The translations under genes and the position numbers were made by a program. The notes under the pieces were generated by a model. That model was not told the origin of the DNA and searched no databases. It saw only the letters and a list, made by a program, of their open reading frames with translations. A stretch of 64,000 nt of DNA from Ruegeria marisrubri (GTDB taxonomy: Bacteria; Pseudomonadota; Alphaproteobacteria; Rhodobacterales; Rhodobacteraceae): the NCBI RefSeq assembly GCF_001507595.1, contig NZ_LQBQ01000001.1:372001-436000 (forward strand), given 5' to 3'. This document shows, one piece after another, positions 1 through 9,179 of the stretch (positions are counted from its first letter, which is position 1; every line of letters begins with the position of its first letter).

Positions 1-288
1 TTCATCGCCCTTGCGGGCATCATCGTGCGGAACTCGATCCTGCTGGTCGATTTCATCCGGCATGCGGACCCCGAGGGGAAATCCAAGGTGGACATCCTGA
101 TCGAGGCCGGCTCGATCCGCTTCAAGCCGATCCTGCTGACCGCGGTCGCGGCGATGATCGGCGCGGTGGTGATCCTGGCCGACCCGATCTTCCAGGGGCT
201 GGCGCTGTCGCTGCTGTTCGGGCTTTTGTCCTCGACGCTGCTGACGGTGCTGGTGATCCCGGCGATCTATCGGGTCTTCCGCACCTAG
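1..288 (+). CDS. RND-family efflux permease, C-terminal fragment (5' end outside window)
   Basis: Open from base 1 in frame 1 to a TAG at 286-288, so only the last 95 residues are present. The segment GIIVRNSILLVDFI is the typical end of a late transmembrane helix of AcrB/CusA-type pumps. It is followed by the conserved RFKPILLT loop and two hydrophobic helices ending in VIPAIYRVF, the usual C-terminus of these transporters. The full protein would be a roughly 1000-residue inner-membrane proton-driven exporter working with a periplasmic adaptor and an outer-membrane channel. A strong terminator follows at 344-368, so this gene ends its transcription unit. Substrate cannot be inferred from this piece. 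Confidence 0.85.
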   Translation, partial: FIALAGIIVRNSILLVDFIRHADPEGKSKVDILIEAGSIRFKPILLTAVAAMIGAVVILADPIFQGLALSLLFGLLSSTLLTVLVIPAIYRVFRT

Positions 289-343
289 AGGGCCGGATGA
301 CGGCTGCCGGGACGACCGGTGGCGATACTGACCTGCACGACCA

Positions 344-368
344 ACCGGGGCTTGTGGCCCCGGTTTTT
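344..368 (+). terminator. Rho-independent terminator after the RND permease
   Basis: Perfect 8-bp inverted repeat ACCGGGGC / GCCCCGGT with a 5-base loop, followed by a run of five T (364-368). It lies 55 bases after the RND stop codon. The rest of the 289-578 gap shows no gene I can support. Confidence 0.85.
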
Positions 369-578
369 GTGTCGGCGGCCCGAACCGGGCTGGGGGGGCG
401 ATCCGGCGGGCCTTCCAGATCCAGGACGCACCCCTTGGATGGGCTGCCCCGGGTGCCTGCAACCTTGCCGAAGGGTTCAGGATGCGCATAACCTAGGCCC
501 CGGGGCGCGTTTCCGGGAATGCCGGTTTGCCGATGCCGGCGCTTGCCTGTTTGTTCGCATCGGCGCAAAGGTGCTTTG

Positions 579-1286
579 GTGACAGAAAACACGTTCACCA
601 CCAGGAACTTGCGCAAGGTCTATGGTGAGGGGGCTGCCGCCGTCCACGCCCTGCGCGGCGTCGATCTGGAAATTCCCGAGGGCGAGTTCGTGGTGTTGCT
701 CGGCGCTTCGGGCAGCGGCAAGTCCACGCTGCTCAACATTCTCGGCGGGCTGGACCGGGCGAGCGAGGGCGAGGTCTTTTTCCGCGACCGGGAACTGTCT
801 GCCATGACCGACACGGAACTGACCCGGTATCGGCGCGACCATGTCGGTTTCGTCTTTCAATTCTACAACCTGATGCCCAGCCTCACTGCGCGCGAGAATG
901 TCGAACTGGTCACCGAGATCGCCCGGAACCCGATGGATCCCGACATGGCGTTGGATCTGGTCGGGCTGTCCAGCCGGGCCGACCATTTCCCCGCGCAGCT
1001 TTCCGGCGGCGAGCAGCAGCGTGTTGCCATCGCCCGCGCGGTGGCCAAGCAGCCCGAGGTGCTGTTCTGCGACGAGCCGACCGGCGCGCTGGACAGCGCC
1101 ACGGGGCGATCCGTTCTGAAGGTCCTGAAGGATGTGAACGAGAAACTGGGGGCGACGGTCCTGATCGTGACCCATGCGGCGTCTCAGGCGGCGATGGCCG
1201 ACCGGGTGATCCGGTTCGGTGACGGCGCGGTGATCGAGGTCAGGCTGAACGAAACCAAGCTGACGCCCGAGGACATCGAATGGTAG
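579..1286 (+). CDS. ABC transporter ATP-binding protein, MacB/LolD type
   Basis: A 235-residue nucleotide-binding subunit. Walker [10 protein letters not shown] is at residues 42-50, the Q-loop FVFQFYNL near 91-98, the signature LSGGEQQR from 141, Walker B VLFCDEP from 161 and the switch His at 199. The [13 protein letters not shown] stretch is typical of the MacB/LolD subfamily, which powers FtsX-type permeases rather than classical import channels. I chose the GTG at 579, which has AAAGG seven bases upstream; a longer frame opens at 519 but its added residues are not family-like. The stop is eight bases before the permease start. Together with the next two genes it should form an energised periplasm-spanning exporter. 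Substrate is unknown. Confidence 0.9.
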   Translation: MTENTFTTRNLRKVYGEGAAAVHALRGVDLEIPEGEFVVLLGASGSGKSTLLNILGGLDRASEGEVFFRDRELSAMTDTELTRYRRDHVGFVFQFYNLMPSLTARENVELVTEIARNPMDPDMALDLVGLSSRADHFPAQLSGGEQQRVAIARAVAKQPEVLFCDEPTGALDSATGRSVLKVLKDVNEKLGATVLIVTHAASQAAMADRVIRFGDGAVIEVRLNETKLTPEDIEW

Positions 1287-1293
1287 GTGCGCG

Positions 1294-3657
1294 ATGTCTC
1301 CGCTGACGAAAAAGCTTGGCCGCGATCTGTGGCGCATCAAGGGGCAGGCCATCGCCATCGCGCTGGTCATCGCCGTCGGTGTGCTGATGCAGGTTATGCA
1401 GACCGGCCTTGTCGCCAGCCTGGATGAGACCCGTCGCGCCTATTACGAACGCTACCGCCTTGCCGATGTGTTCGCCCCCGTCACCCGCGCGCCCGAGTGG
1501 CTGGCCGCCGATCTGCGCGGGATCCCCGGCGTGGCGGCGGTGCAGACGCGGGTCGTCGGCAATGCCCTGGTGGACTTGCCGGGGATCGATCTTCCATTGC
1601 AGGCGCAGGCCGTGTCGCTGCCGGATTCCGGCCAGCCGCGCCTGAACGATGTCTTTCTCACCGACGGGCGCATGTTCGCGGGCGACCGGCCGGGCGAAGT
1701 GGTGATCCTGCAGAGTTTCGCCAAGGCGCATGGATTGAAACCCGGCGAAAGCCTCGAAGTCACGATGAACGGCGCAAGGCGCAGTTTCGATATCGTCGGC
1801 TTCGCCATGTCGCCCGAGTTTCTCTATACCACCGCCCCCGGCGAGGTCGTCCCGGATGACAGCCGGTTCGCCGTGCTGTGGATGAGCCGAACCGCGCTTT
1901 CGGCTGCGTTCGACATGGACGGCGCCTTCAACGAGGCGCTCATTTCGCTAAGCCGGGGCACTGAGCCCGCCGCCGTCATCTCGGCCGTGGATCGCCTGCT
2001 GGACCGGTTCGGCGGCATCGGCGCCTACGCGCTCGAGGATCTTCCCTCGGACAAATACATCGCGCAGGAGATCGAGGGGCTGAGACAGACCTCGGCCACG
2101 GTTCCCCCGGTGTTCATGGCGGTGGCGGCGTTCCTTCTCTACATCGTCATATCGCGCATGCTGCAGGCCGAGCGCGAAGAGATCGGCCTGATGAAGGCGT
2201 TCGGCTATACCAACTGGGAGGTTGGCTCTCACTACCTGCAGATGATCCTTGTCATCGCGGTGGGCGGGGCGGTGTTCGGGGCCTTGCTGGGGATCGCCGC
2301 AGGTCGGGCATTGGTCGATGTCTATCTTCTCTACTACAAGTTCCCGTTCCTGGTGTTCCGGCTGGCGCCGTCCAGTTTCGTCATCGGCATCGGCGCCAGC
2401 GTTCTGGCGGCCTCGGCGGGTGGTCTGTTCGTCCTGCGCGGCGTCTTTGCCCTGACGCCCGCCGTCGCGATGCGCGCGGCCCCGCCCCCGGATTACAGCC
2501 GGTCCCTGCATTTCGGGAAGAAACTGTCTGGCTTTCTCGATCAGCCGACCCGCATGGTTCTGCGCCGCATGACCCGGCAACCGGTCCGCATGTTCGGGGC
2601 CATCGTCGGAATAGCGGCGGGGGTGGCCCTGTCGGCGGCAATGGCCGCGATCCTGACAAGCTTTGACGAGATGATCGAACTGACATTCGACGTGACGGAC
2701 CGCAGCGACGTGACCGTCAGCTTCATCCACCCGATCGAGCGGCAGAGCCTGCACGACATCGAAACCATGACCGGCGTGATCGAGGTCGAGCCGGTTCGCA
2801 TCGTGCCCGCGATCCTCAGCCATGGCAGGAACAGCTACCGCGGGGCAATCACCGGCATGGTCGAACAGCCGCGCCTGAACCGCGCCGTCGACTCCGACAC
2901 CCGGCCCATCCGGCTGCGCCGGGACGGGATCATCCTGTCCACGGGGCTTGCCCGCATTCTCGCCATAGCACCGGGTGACTGGCTGACGGTCGATGTTCGC
3001 GAAGGCCGCCGCCCAAAGGTGGAGTTGCCGGTGATCGCGGTGGCCGAAAGCCTGATGGGTTCGCCCGCCTACATGGAGATTTCCGCACTGAACCGCGCCC
3101 TTAAGGAACCTCTTCGGGTGTCCGGGGCCTTTTTGCGCATGGACCCGGAACATGCGGGGCAGATCTACCGGGAACTCAAGGACATGCCGATGGTTGCCGG
3201 GGTCGCGCCCAAAAACGACAGCCGCGAGGCGTTGCAGAGGATGACGGATCAGGGCGCTGGGGCCATGCGTTACATCATGGCGCTGATCGCCGGGGTCATT
3301 ACCTTCGGCGTGATCTACAACGCCGCCCGGGTGGCCCAGGCCGAGCGTGCCCGGGATCTTGCCGGGCTCAGGGTGCTGGGGTTCACGCGCGGCGAGATCG
3401 CCTTTGTCCTGCTGGGGGAACTGGCGGTCGTCACCCTGCTGGCACTGCCGCTGGGCGCGTTGGGCGGGTTCGGCCTGACCTTCGCGATTTCGGCCGGGTT
3501 CAGCACAGATCTCTACCAGATTCCGGCCAGTTTCAGCTTTGCCAGTTTCGGGCAGGCGATGGTCGTCGTGCTCGTGGCCGCGCTGCTGTCGGGCTGGGCT
3601 GTGAAACGGGACATTGACAGGTCAGACCTGGTTCTGGCCCTGAAAACGAGGGAGTGA
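1294..3657 (+). CDS. FtsX-family ABC transporter permease (two FtsX domains)
   Basis: A 787-residue inner-membrane protein. An N-terminal transmembrane segment (about 19-40) is followed by a large periplasmic MacB-like domain, then a helix group near 270-390 ending in LTPAVAMRA, the usual end of an FtsX domain. A second copy of the layout follows: a helix near 430, a periplasmic part, and helices near 650-785. This ten-helix double arrangement matches DevC/LolE-like permeases. It lies between the ATPase and the HlyD adaptor, and its stop overlaps the adaptor's GTG start, so the three are translationally linked. Substrate cannot be read from the sequence; lipids, peptides and small toxic molecules are all known cargo of the superfamily. 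Confidence 0.88.
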   Translation: MSPLTKKLGRDLWRIKGQAIAIALVIAVGVLMQVMQTGLVASLDETRRAYYERYRLADVFAPVTRAPEWLAADLRGIPGVAAVQTRVVGNALVDLPGIDLPLQAQAVSLPDSGQPRLNDVFLTDGRMFAGDRPGEVVILQSFAKAHGLKPGESLEVTMNGARRSFDIVGFAMSPEFLYTTAPGEVVPDDSRFAVLWMSRTALSAAFDMDGAFNEALISLSRGTEPAAVISAVDRLLDRFGGIGAYALEDLPSDKYIAQEIEGLRQTSATVPPVFMAVAAFLLYIVISRMLQAEREEIGLMKAFGYTNWEVGSHYLQMILVIAVGGAVFGALLGIAAGRALVDVYLLYYKFPFLVFRLAPSSFVIGIGASVLAASAGGLFVLRGVFALTPAVAMRAAPPPDYSRSLHFGKKLSGFLDQPTRMVLRRMTRQPVRMFGAIVGIAAGVALSAAMAAILTSFDEMIELTFDVTDRSDVTVSFIHPIERQSLHDIETMTGVIEVEPVRIVPAILSHGRNSYRGAITGMVEQPRLNRAVDSDTRPIRLRRDGIILSTGLARILAIAPGDWLTVDVREGRRPKVELPVIAVAESLMGSPAYMEISALNRALKEPLRVSGAFLRMDPEHAGQIYRELKDMPMVAGVAPKNDSREALQRMTDQGAGAMRYIMALIAGVITFGVIYNAARVAQAERARDLAGLRVLGFTRGEIAFVLLGELAVVTLLALPLGALGGFGLTFAISAGFSTDLYQIPASFSFASFGQAMVVVLVAALLSGWAVKRDIDRSDLVLALKTRE

Positions 3658-4904
3658 TCCTCTTGCCGAACAACAAGAAAAATTCCCGGATGATCCTGAC
3701 GGCAGCGGCGACGGTGCTGGTCGCCGGCGTTCTGGCGGCGGCGTTCTGGCCGCGCCCGGCGCTGGTGGACATGGCAGAGGTCCGCCAGGGAAAAATGATC
3801 GTGACGATCAACGAAGAAGGCCGGACGCGGGTCAAGGAACCCTATGTCGTCTCGTCGCCCGTCGCCGGAGAGTTGCAGCGCGTGACCGTTCTGCCGGGCG
3901 AAAAAGTGGTTGGCGGCGAAACCGTCGTCGCAAGGATGCGTCCGGCCAACCCCTCGGCGCTGGATGTGCGCACCCGCGAACAGGCCCTGGCGGCGGTGAC
4001 CGCGGCCGAGGCCGCGCTGCAGGTGGCCCATGCTGATCTCAACGCAGCCGAGGCAAAGAACGAATTCGCGCAAAGCGATCTGGAGCGGGTCCGCAAGCTG
4101 GTCGAGCGGGGCGTCGCCAGCAAGGTCACCCTGGAACGGGCAGAACAGGCCGCGAAAGTGGCGCGGGCCAATCTCGACACCGTCCGGGCCGCCATCGCCA
4201 TGCGCGAGGCCGAACTGGCAAGGGCGCGGGCACAACTGATCGGGTTCGACGACATGGCGCTGGCTGCCGCCTTGGCCGAAAGCGAAGGCCCGACGCACAG
4301 CATCCCGCTGTTTGCCCCGATCGACGGGACGATCCTCAAAGTCATCCAGAAAAGCGAAACGACGCTGCCGGCAGGTGAGCCGATACTCGAGATCGGGGAT
4401 GTCGATGGCGATCTCGAAGTCGTGGCCGAACTGCTGTCCTCGGACGCGGTGCAGGTCAGCGAAGGCGACCGGGTGATCATCACCAACTGGGGCGGGCAGA
4501 AGGACCTGTCCGGCATCGTCAGCCGGATCGACCCCTACGGTTACACGAAATATTCGGCCTTGGGCGTCGAGGAGCAAAGGGTCGAAACCACGATCCAGTT
4601 CACCGGCCCCGAGGAGGACCGCAGCGAGCTGGGGCATGGCTACAGGGTCGAGGTGCGGATCATCGTCTGGGAGGCGGATGATGCGGTGGTGGTGCCCTCG
4701 GCCGCCCTGTTCCGGCAGGGAAGCGACTGGGCGGTTTTCGCGGTCGAAGACGGCCGCGCCGTCCTGCGCAGAATTGAGCTGGGCCGCAACAACGGGGTGG
4801 ATGCCCAGGTGTTGAGCGGGTTGAAGCCCGGTGAAACGGTGGTTCTGTTTCCGTCCGCCAATCTCGTTGACGGAATGCGGGTCGCGCGACGCCAGCTGGA
4901 GTGA
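3654..4904 (+). CDS. HlyD/MacA-family periplasmic adaptor (membrane fusion protein)
   Basis: A 416-residue protein with a single N-terminal membrane helix (about residues 13-32, ending in the FWPRPA segment). Next come a half-lipoyl domain (PVAGELQRVTVLPGEKV), a long alanine- and glutamate-rich coiled-coil hairpin (about 100-200), the second half-lipoyl (FAPIDGTILKV) and beta-barrel segments to the end. This is the adaptor that joins an inner-membrane pump to an outer-membrane channel. The GTG start at 3654 overlaps the permease stop (GTGA); a TTG at 3663 is an alternative. No TolC-like gene lies nearby, so the outer-membrane partner is presumably encoded elsewhere. Confidence 0.88.
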   Translation: MILLPNNKKNSRMILTAAATVLVAGVLAAAFWPRPALVDMAEVRQGKMIVTINEEGRTRVKEPYVVSSPVAGELQRVTVLPGEKVVGGETVVARMRPANPSALDVRTREQALAAVTAAEAALQVAHADLNAAEAKNEFAQSDLERVRKLVERGVASKVTLERAEQAAKVARANLDTVRAAIAMREAELARARAQLIGFDDMALAAALAESEGPTHSIPLFAPIDGTILKVIQKSETTLPAGEPILEIGDVDGDLEVVAELLSSDAVQVSEGDRVIITNWGGQKDLSGIVSRIDPYGYTKYSALGVEEQRVETTIQFTGPEEDRSELGHGYRVEVRIIVWEADDAVVVPSAALFRQGSDWAVFAVEDGRAVLRRIELGRNNGVDAQVLSGLKPGETVVLFPSANLVDGMRVARRQLE

Positions 4905-5054
4905 CGGACAAGGCTGCAATCGTGCAAAACGTTGAAAAATCGACTTCGAAAGCGACGCTGAACAGAAGCTGCGCATCCCGCGCAGATCAAGTCTCGCGGG
5001 CCCGTGTCCAGTTGTGTATGAAGAGGTCGGAAAGAAGGCAGGGAAACTGCAGGC

Positions 5055-6038
5055 GTGACTGAAAAGATTACCGTTTTCACGACGATGAAGAACGAAGGGC
5101 CCTACATGCTCGAGTGGGTGGCCTTCCACAGGACACTCGGCGTCGACCACTTCATCATCTTCACCAACAGTTGCGAGGATGGCACCGACGACATCGCGCG
5201 GCGGCTGCAGGAACTCGGATTGGCCACGCACGTCACCAACGAGGTCGCCGAGGGCGGCAATCCGCAACACCAGATGCTGAGGCGCGCCCGGCGCCAGCCC
5301 AAGGTCAAAAGCGCGGACTGGCTGTTGTGCATGGATGTGGATGAGTTCTGGAACATCCGTTGCGGCGACGGCACCTTTCCGGCGCTGATTTCCGAGGTCG
5401 AGGCGCGCGCAGGCCGCCAGGTGGATGCCATCTCATTCGCCTGGAAGCTGTTCGGAAGCTCGGGCAATATCAGCTTCGAAGACCGCCCGGTTACCCAAGC
5501 CTTCACCATGGGCGACAATGATTTCCCCTATCACTCGGGGCGCGCGTCGGGGCTGAAGACCCTGTTTCGCAACAATGGCAGGTTCTCGCGGTTCGGCCCG
5601 CACCGTCCGAAAGGCATGGAAGAGGGCAAGGAACACGAAATCGCGTGGTCGGATGCCGGCGGCAACCTCTTTCCCGCGGCGGATGTCGGCTGGCGGGCAT
5701 GGCGCGGCTTTGACCATTCGCTGGGGAGGCTGCATCACTATTCGGTCCGCTCTCTTGATGGCTTCCTGGTCAAGCGGGACCGGGGGCGGACCAACCATAT
5801 CCGCGTGGATCAGGGCCAGTCCTATTGGCTCGACATGAACGTCAACAAGCAGGCCGATACCTCCATCCAGCCCATGGCCGAGCGGGCCGCGCCCTTGCTC
5901 GCCGAACTGAAAGCGGACCCGGAACTGGCGCGCCTTCACCAAGGCGCCTGCGACTGGCACCGCGCCAAGGTGGCCGAGATCAAGCTGCGCCCCGACTGGG
6001 TTGCGTTCCGCAGTTGGCTGGCCGACAATCTGATCTGA
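5055..6038 (+). CDS. GT2-type glycosyltransferase (Glyco_tranf_2_4-like), copy 1
   Basis: A 327-residue GT-A-fold protein. The N-terminus TVFTTMKNEGPYMLEW and the NSCEDGTDDIA segment form the nucleotide-sugar pocket typical of this GT2 subgroup. A DVD metal-binding motif is at residues 94-96 (CMDVDEFW). A paralogue lies at 9180-10205; the two share KNEGP, the FT/MTN-C-DGTD block and a (A/T)W(K/R)LFG element. The start is GTG. It opens a run of same-strand genes that overlap or nearly touch, which I read as one operon for building or decorating a surface glycan. No membrane helix is seen, so it should act in the cytoplasm or at the inner membrane face. Donor and acceptor sugars are unknown. 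Confidence 0.85.
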   Translation: MTEKITVFTTMKNEGPYMLEWVAFHRTLGVDHFIIFTNSCEDGTDDIARRLQELGLATHVTNEVAEGGNPQHQMLRRARRQPKVKSADWLLCMDVDEFWNIRCGDGTFPALISEVEARAGRQVDAISFAWKLFGSSGNISFEDRPVTQAFTMGDNDFPYHSGRASGLKTLFRNNGRFSRFGPHRPKGMEEGKEHEIAWSDAGGNLFPAADVGWRAWRGFDHSLGRLHHYSVRSLDGFLVKRDRGRTNHIRVDQGQSYWLDMNVNKQADTSIQPMAERAAPLLAELKADPELARLHQGACDWHRAKVAEIKLRPDWVAFRSWLADNLI

Positions 6039-7000
6039 TGGCGATGAGCAAGGATCTGTCCAAAACCCAACTCAAACCCGAGCATCCCGATCGCAAGACC
6101 GGGTATGAACGGATCCTGACGGACCCCGCGCCGCCGTGGTTCGTCGAGCTTTACCCAGGCGGTGATGGCCGGGGGTTTCTGCAAAAACTCGACCGCCACG
6201 CGGTCAGCTTTCACCATCGCTCGAACGACCGGCTGGTCATCAGCTTTGACAATATCGGCGTGGTCAACGACCTGTCATTCGCCCGCGAGCCCTGGGGGTG
6301 GAAGTTTTTCCGGGATCACAACTGGTCGCATATGGGGATTTTCGCGCGGACCAAGGCGTGGTTCCGTGACGAGGAAATCATCGACTACCTCGAAGCCAAG
6401 TCGCACGAGGGCTTCTTCGAACAATTCGGTCAGGTGGTGCTGACCGGCTCGTCGATGGGCGCGTTCGGCGCCTTGGCGTTCTCTCCTCTGATCCCGGGCG
6501 CGACGGTCATCGCCTTCAACCCACAATCGACGCTGGATGAAAGGCTGGTGCCTTGGGAAAGCCGGTACAATTTCGGCCGCATCCAGAATTGGGATCTGCC
6601 CTATGGGGACTGTGCCGAGTCGGTCGCCACGGTCGGTCGGCTTTATGTGCTTTTCGACCCGTTCTTCACCCCTGACAAACTGCACGCGCAGCGCCTTGCT
6701 GGGCCGAGCACGATATTTCTCAAGACCTGGTTTTCCAATCACTTCGCAGCACCGATGCTGCGCAAGCTGGGGCTGCTCAAGCCGCTGATGATCGGGGCGA
6801 TGGACGGCACGCTGACCGAGGCCGAGTATTACCGGATGTTCCGGGCCCGGCGCACTCTGCCCTGGTACATGCGCGGGATCGACGAGCGGGGCCGTGAGGC
6901 GCACCCGGCGCTCGTCAAGGCGGCGCGCCGTCGGTTCAAGACCTTGCGGCGCGCGCGCATGCAACAGGCCGAGACCGAAACCGGCGGGTCGAAAACGTGA
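6038..7000 (+). CDS. GxSxG alpha/beta-hydrolase-like protein of the glycan cluster
   Basis: A 320-residue protein whose ATG overlaps the previous stop (TGATG); an ATG two codons later (6044) is an alternative. A nucleophile-elbow motif GSSMG is at residues 137-141 after a hydrophobic strand (VVLT), as in serine hydrolases. An early block, LVISFDNIG, and a PWGWKF segment are characteristic of the group. As I recall, homologues in roseobacter genomes are sometimes labelled phosphoadenosine phosphosulfate reductase; I see no motif supporting that. An acyl or acetyl esterase/transferase acting on a glycan or its precursor is a reasonable inference from the setting, not something the sequence proves. 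The frame stays open upstream to 5825, but those residues read antiparallel to nothing family-like. Confidence 0.7.
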   Translation: MAMSKDLSKTQLKPEHPDRKTGYERILTDPAPPWFVELYPGGDGRGFLQKLDRHAVSFHHRSNDRLVISFDNIGVVNDLSFAREPWGWKFFRDHNWSHMGIFARTKAWFRDEEIIDYLEAKSHEGFFEQFGQVVLTGSSMGAFGALAFSPLIPGATVIAFNPQSTLDERLVPWESRYNFGRIQNWDLPYGDCAESVATVGRLYVLFDPFFTPDKLHAQRLAGPSTIFLKTWFSNHFAAPMLRKLGLLKPLMIGAMDGTLTEAEYYRMFRARRTLPWYMRGIDERGREAHPALVKAARRRFKTLRRARMQQAETETGGSKT

Positions 7001-8997
7001 GCCAAATGCGCGGCGTTTTCATCGGGCAGCGGCGCGACCGTATGGGCGCGCGGCTGCTGATGATGCTGACCTGCATCCGGCTGGCCGAGGATTTCGGCAC
7101 CGACTACCGGGTGAACTGGTTTCCGCAAGGGGCAGACGCGCCCGAACTGGACAAGCCCGAGGAACTCTTTTCGCAGGCGTGGATGGATCGGCATTTCCTG
7201 ACCGACCCGGAATTCGAGGAACTCGCCAAAACCGCCGCGCCGATCTGGAGTTTTCAGAATGACAAGACCCCTGACCGCCTGAACGCGCACCTGGCCTCGG
7301 GCAAGGCCGTGATCGTCGAGGAAGGGTTCGAGGTGCTTGCCTTCCCGTGGGAGGATCTCGACGAGATCCGGCCGCGATACCGTGCCTTCATCGACCGGAT
7401 CGGTTTCACGCCGACGCTGCGCGCGATCATGGACCGGGTGAACGACAGGCTTTCGGGGCAGGGGGTTTCGGCCTATCACATTCGCCGGGGCGACATTCTG
7501 AATGGGCTGCCCTGGAAACACACGACCTGGCCGGCCAAGATCGAGCCCGAGGAGTATTACGAACGCCACCTTGAGAAGATGGCGGGAAAACCCGCGATCA
7601 TGTTTTCGGACCAGCCGGAATTGCTGCGGCGGTTTCAGGCCCGCTACCCGCAGCTGCTGCAGATGTCGGACATTGTGGACCTGTCGCAAATGACCCGGGC
7701 GCAGCGCGACTTTCTGGAGCTTTATGCCATGTCGCGGGCCGATCAGATCATCGCGCCCATCATCTCCGCATTCTCCATGGCGGCGGCACGGATCTCGGGT
7801 CGGCAAAGGTTGGTTTTCAGGGATGTGCTGACGGAACAAGAAATCCGCGAGGCAAACGACCGGGTGGTCGAGCGCGTGCGCGAAGGGCCGAAGGCGTTTC
7901 TCAATCCATCCGAAGCGGCGCATATCTATTCCAAGGCGGCTCAGTATCTCAATGCCGAAGGGCGCAGCGAGGATGCCCATGCGCTGGCCCAGCCGATTCT
8001 GGAAGCCGGCGCAGACAACGCGTTCCTGCCGTTGTTGCAGGCATTGAACGGTTTCTATCTGGGAAACTGGGGCGAGGCCGAGAAGTTCGCGCGGCAGGGG
8101 TTGGAAAACCCGCATCTCTGGCCCGAGGACCATGCCGCCCTGTGTGCCTTGTTCGCGGCCATACTAGGAGCACGACGCAAGCGGTGGGCCGCCGGTCGCT
8201 GGTTTCTGCGGGCGTTCTGGGCCAAGCCGATGCGCCCCGACGTGATCGTCTTCGGATCGCGGCTCCTGTATCGTGGCCAGCTGGCAGAACGCCTTTGCCC
8301 GCCTGTGGACTGGGATCTTCAGAAACAGCTGCGGCAACGGCGCTTCACGCCATTCAGCAATCTGCATCTGGTGCAATGGAAGGTGATCGCCCGACAACCC
8401 TGCAATTTCGACATGGTGCTTCTGGACTGGCATGAACTGGCGCTGGATCAGAAGGCGCGGCGCTTGTTGGAGAGCGGCGACCGCCTGGTCAGGCTGCGGG
8501 AAGGGCTTGAGCGCGTCGAGGAAATCGACCCCGAGCATCCCAGCTGCCGCAGCCTGTCGGCGTTGCTCGGCTTTCGGCAGGGCGAGATCTCTGCCGCGCG
8601 CGCCATTGACGAATGTCGGAACGTCATCGCAATGAGGCCGGAAAAGGCGCTGTATCACAAGAGATTGGCAGACCTTCTTGAAGCGGACGGCGATGTCGCG
8701 GCGGCGCGCTATGCACACGGGGATGCCTTGGCCCTGAGCCCGGACAACCCTTTCCTTACCTACGTGTCCGGGTGTTTCCTGCAACGGAACGGCGCGCAGG
8801 ACCAGGGCGAGGCGCAGATCCTTCGGGCTGCGGATCTGGATGACGGAACCGCGGCCATACAGGGCGCGGCGGGGCAAATCCTTCTGCGCCGCGGCGAAAA
8901 GCAGAAAGCGCGCCCGTATCTGGAGCGCGCGAGACAACTTTGCCCAACATTCCGGCGATTCAGCAATCAGTTGGCCAGAATTGATCGGGCGCGCTAG
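6997..8997 (+). CDS. Fucosyltransferase-like protein with C-terminal TPR region
   Basis: A 666-residue protein starting at a GTG that overlaps the previous stop. The N-terminal half carries YHIRRGD (residues 160-166), which resembles the HxRRGD donor-binding motif of alpha-fucosyltransferases and protein O-fucosyltransferases. The early GQRRDRMGARLLMML stretch could be the first strand-helix of a GT-B fold. From about residue 300 to the end the protein is alpha-helical, with TPR-like repeats (for example ALCALFAAILGARRKRW and YHKRLADLLEADGDVAAA). A glycosyltransferase tied to a TPR scaffold fits the cluster. I am fairly sure of the TPR part and less sure of the transferase assignment. Confidence 0.6.
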   Translation: MSQMRGVFIGQRRDRMGARLLMMLTCIRLAEDFGTDYRVNWFPQGADAPELDKPEELFSQAWMDRHFLTDPEFEELAKTAAPIWSFQNDKTPDRLNAHLASGKAVIVEEGFEVLAFPWEDLDEIRPRYRAFIDRIGFTPTLRAIMDRVNDRLSGQGVSAYHIRRGDILNGLPWKHTTWPAKIEPEEYYERHLEKMAGKPAIMFSDQPELLRRFQARYPQLLQMSDIVDLSQMTRAQRDFLELYAMSRADQIIAPIISAFSMAAARISGRQRLVFRDVLTEQEIREANDRVVERVREGPKAFLNPSEAAHIYSKAAQYLNAEGRSEDAHALAQPILEAGADNAFLPLLQALNGFYLGNWGEAEKFARQGLENPHLWPEDHAALCALFAAILGARRKRWAAGRWFLRAFWAKPMRPDVIVFGSRLLYRGQLAERLCPPVDWDLQKQLRQRRFTPFSNLHLVQWKVIARQPCNFDMVLLDWHELALDQKARRLLESGDRLVRLREGLERVEEIDPEHPSCRSLSALLGFRQGEISAARAIDECRNVIAMRPEKALYHKRLADLLEADGDVAAARYAHGDALALSPDNPFLTYVSGCFLQRNGAQDQGEAQILRAADLDDGTAAIQGAAGQILLRRGEKQKARPYLERARQLCPTFRRFSNQLARIDRAR

Positions 8998-9179
8998 CAG
9001 GGCAGCATTTGGAGTATTTGCTCGCTCGTGTTCCGCCCAAGCATTTCCGCAACGGCCGGCATCTGGAATGTGACCGGAAACGCCGTTTGACTTTCAAATC
9101 TTCGCGGTTTGGGGTTAGGCAGGTTCCAAGCGCCGCCTTCACATCACGACCCTTTCAGTGAGCGTGCCAAGGCAAGCAC

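Noticed and set aside
519..578. N-terminal extension of the first ABC ATPase
   Set aside because: The added residues are Arg/Cys-rich with no similarity to the family, and the GTG at 579 has a better ribosome site.
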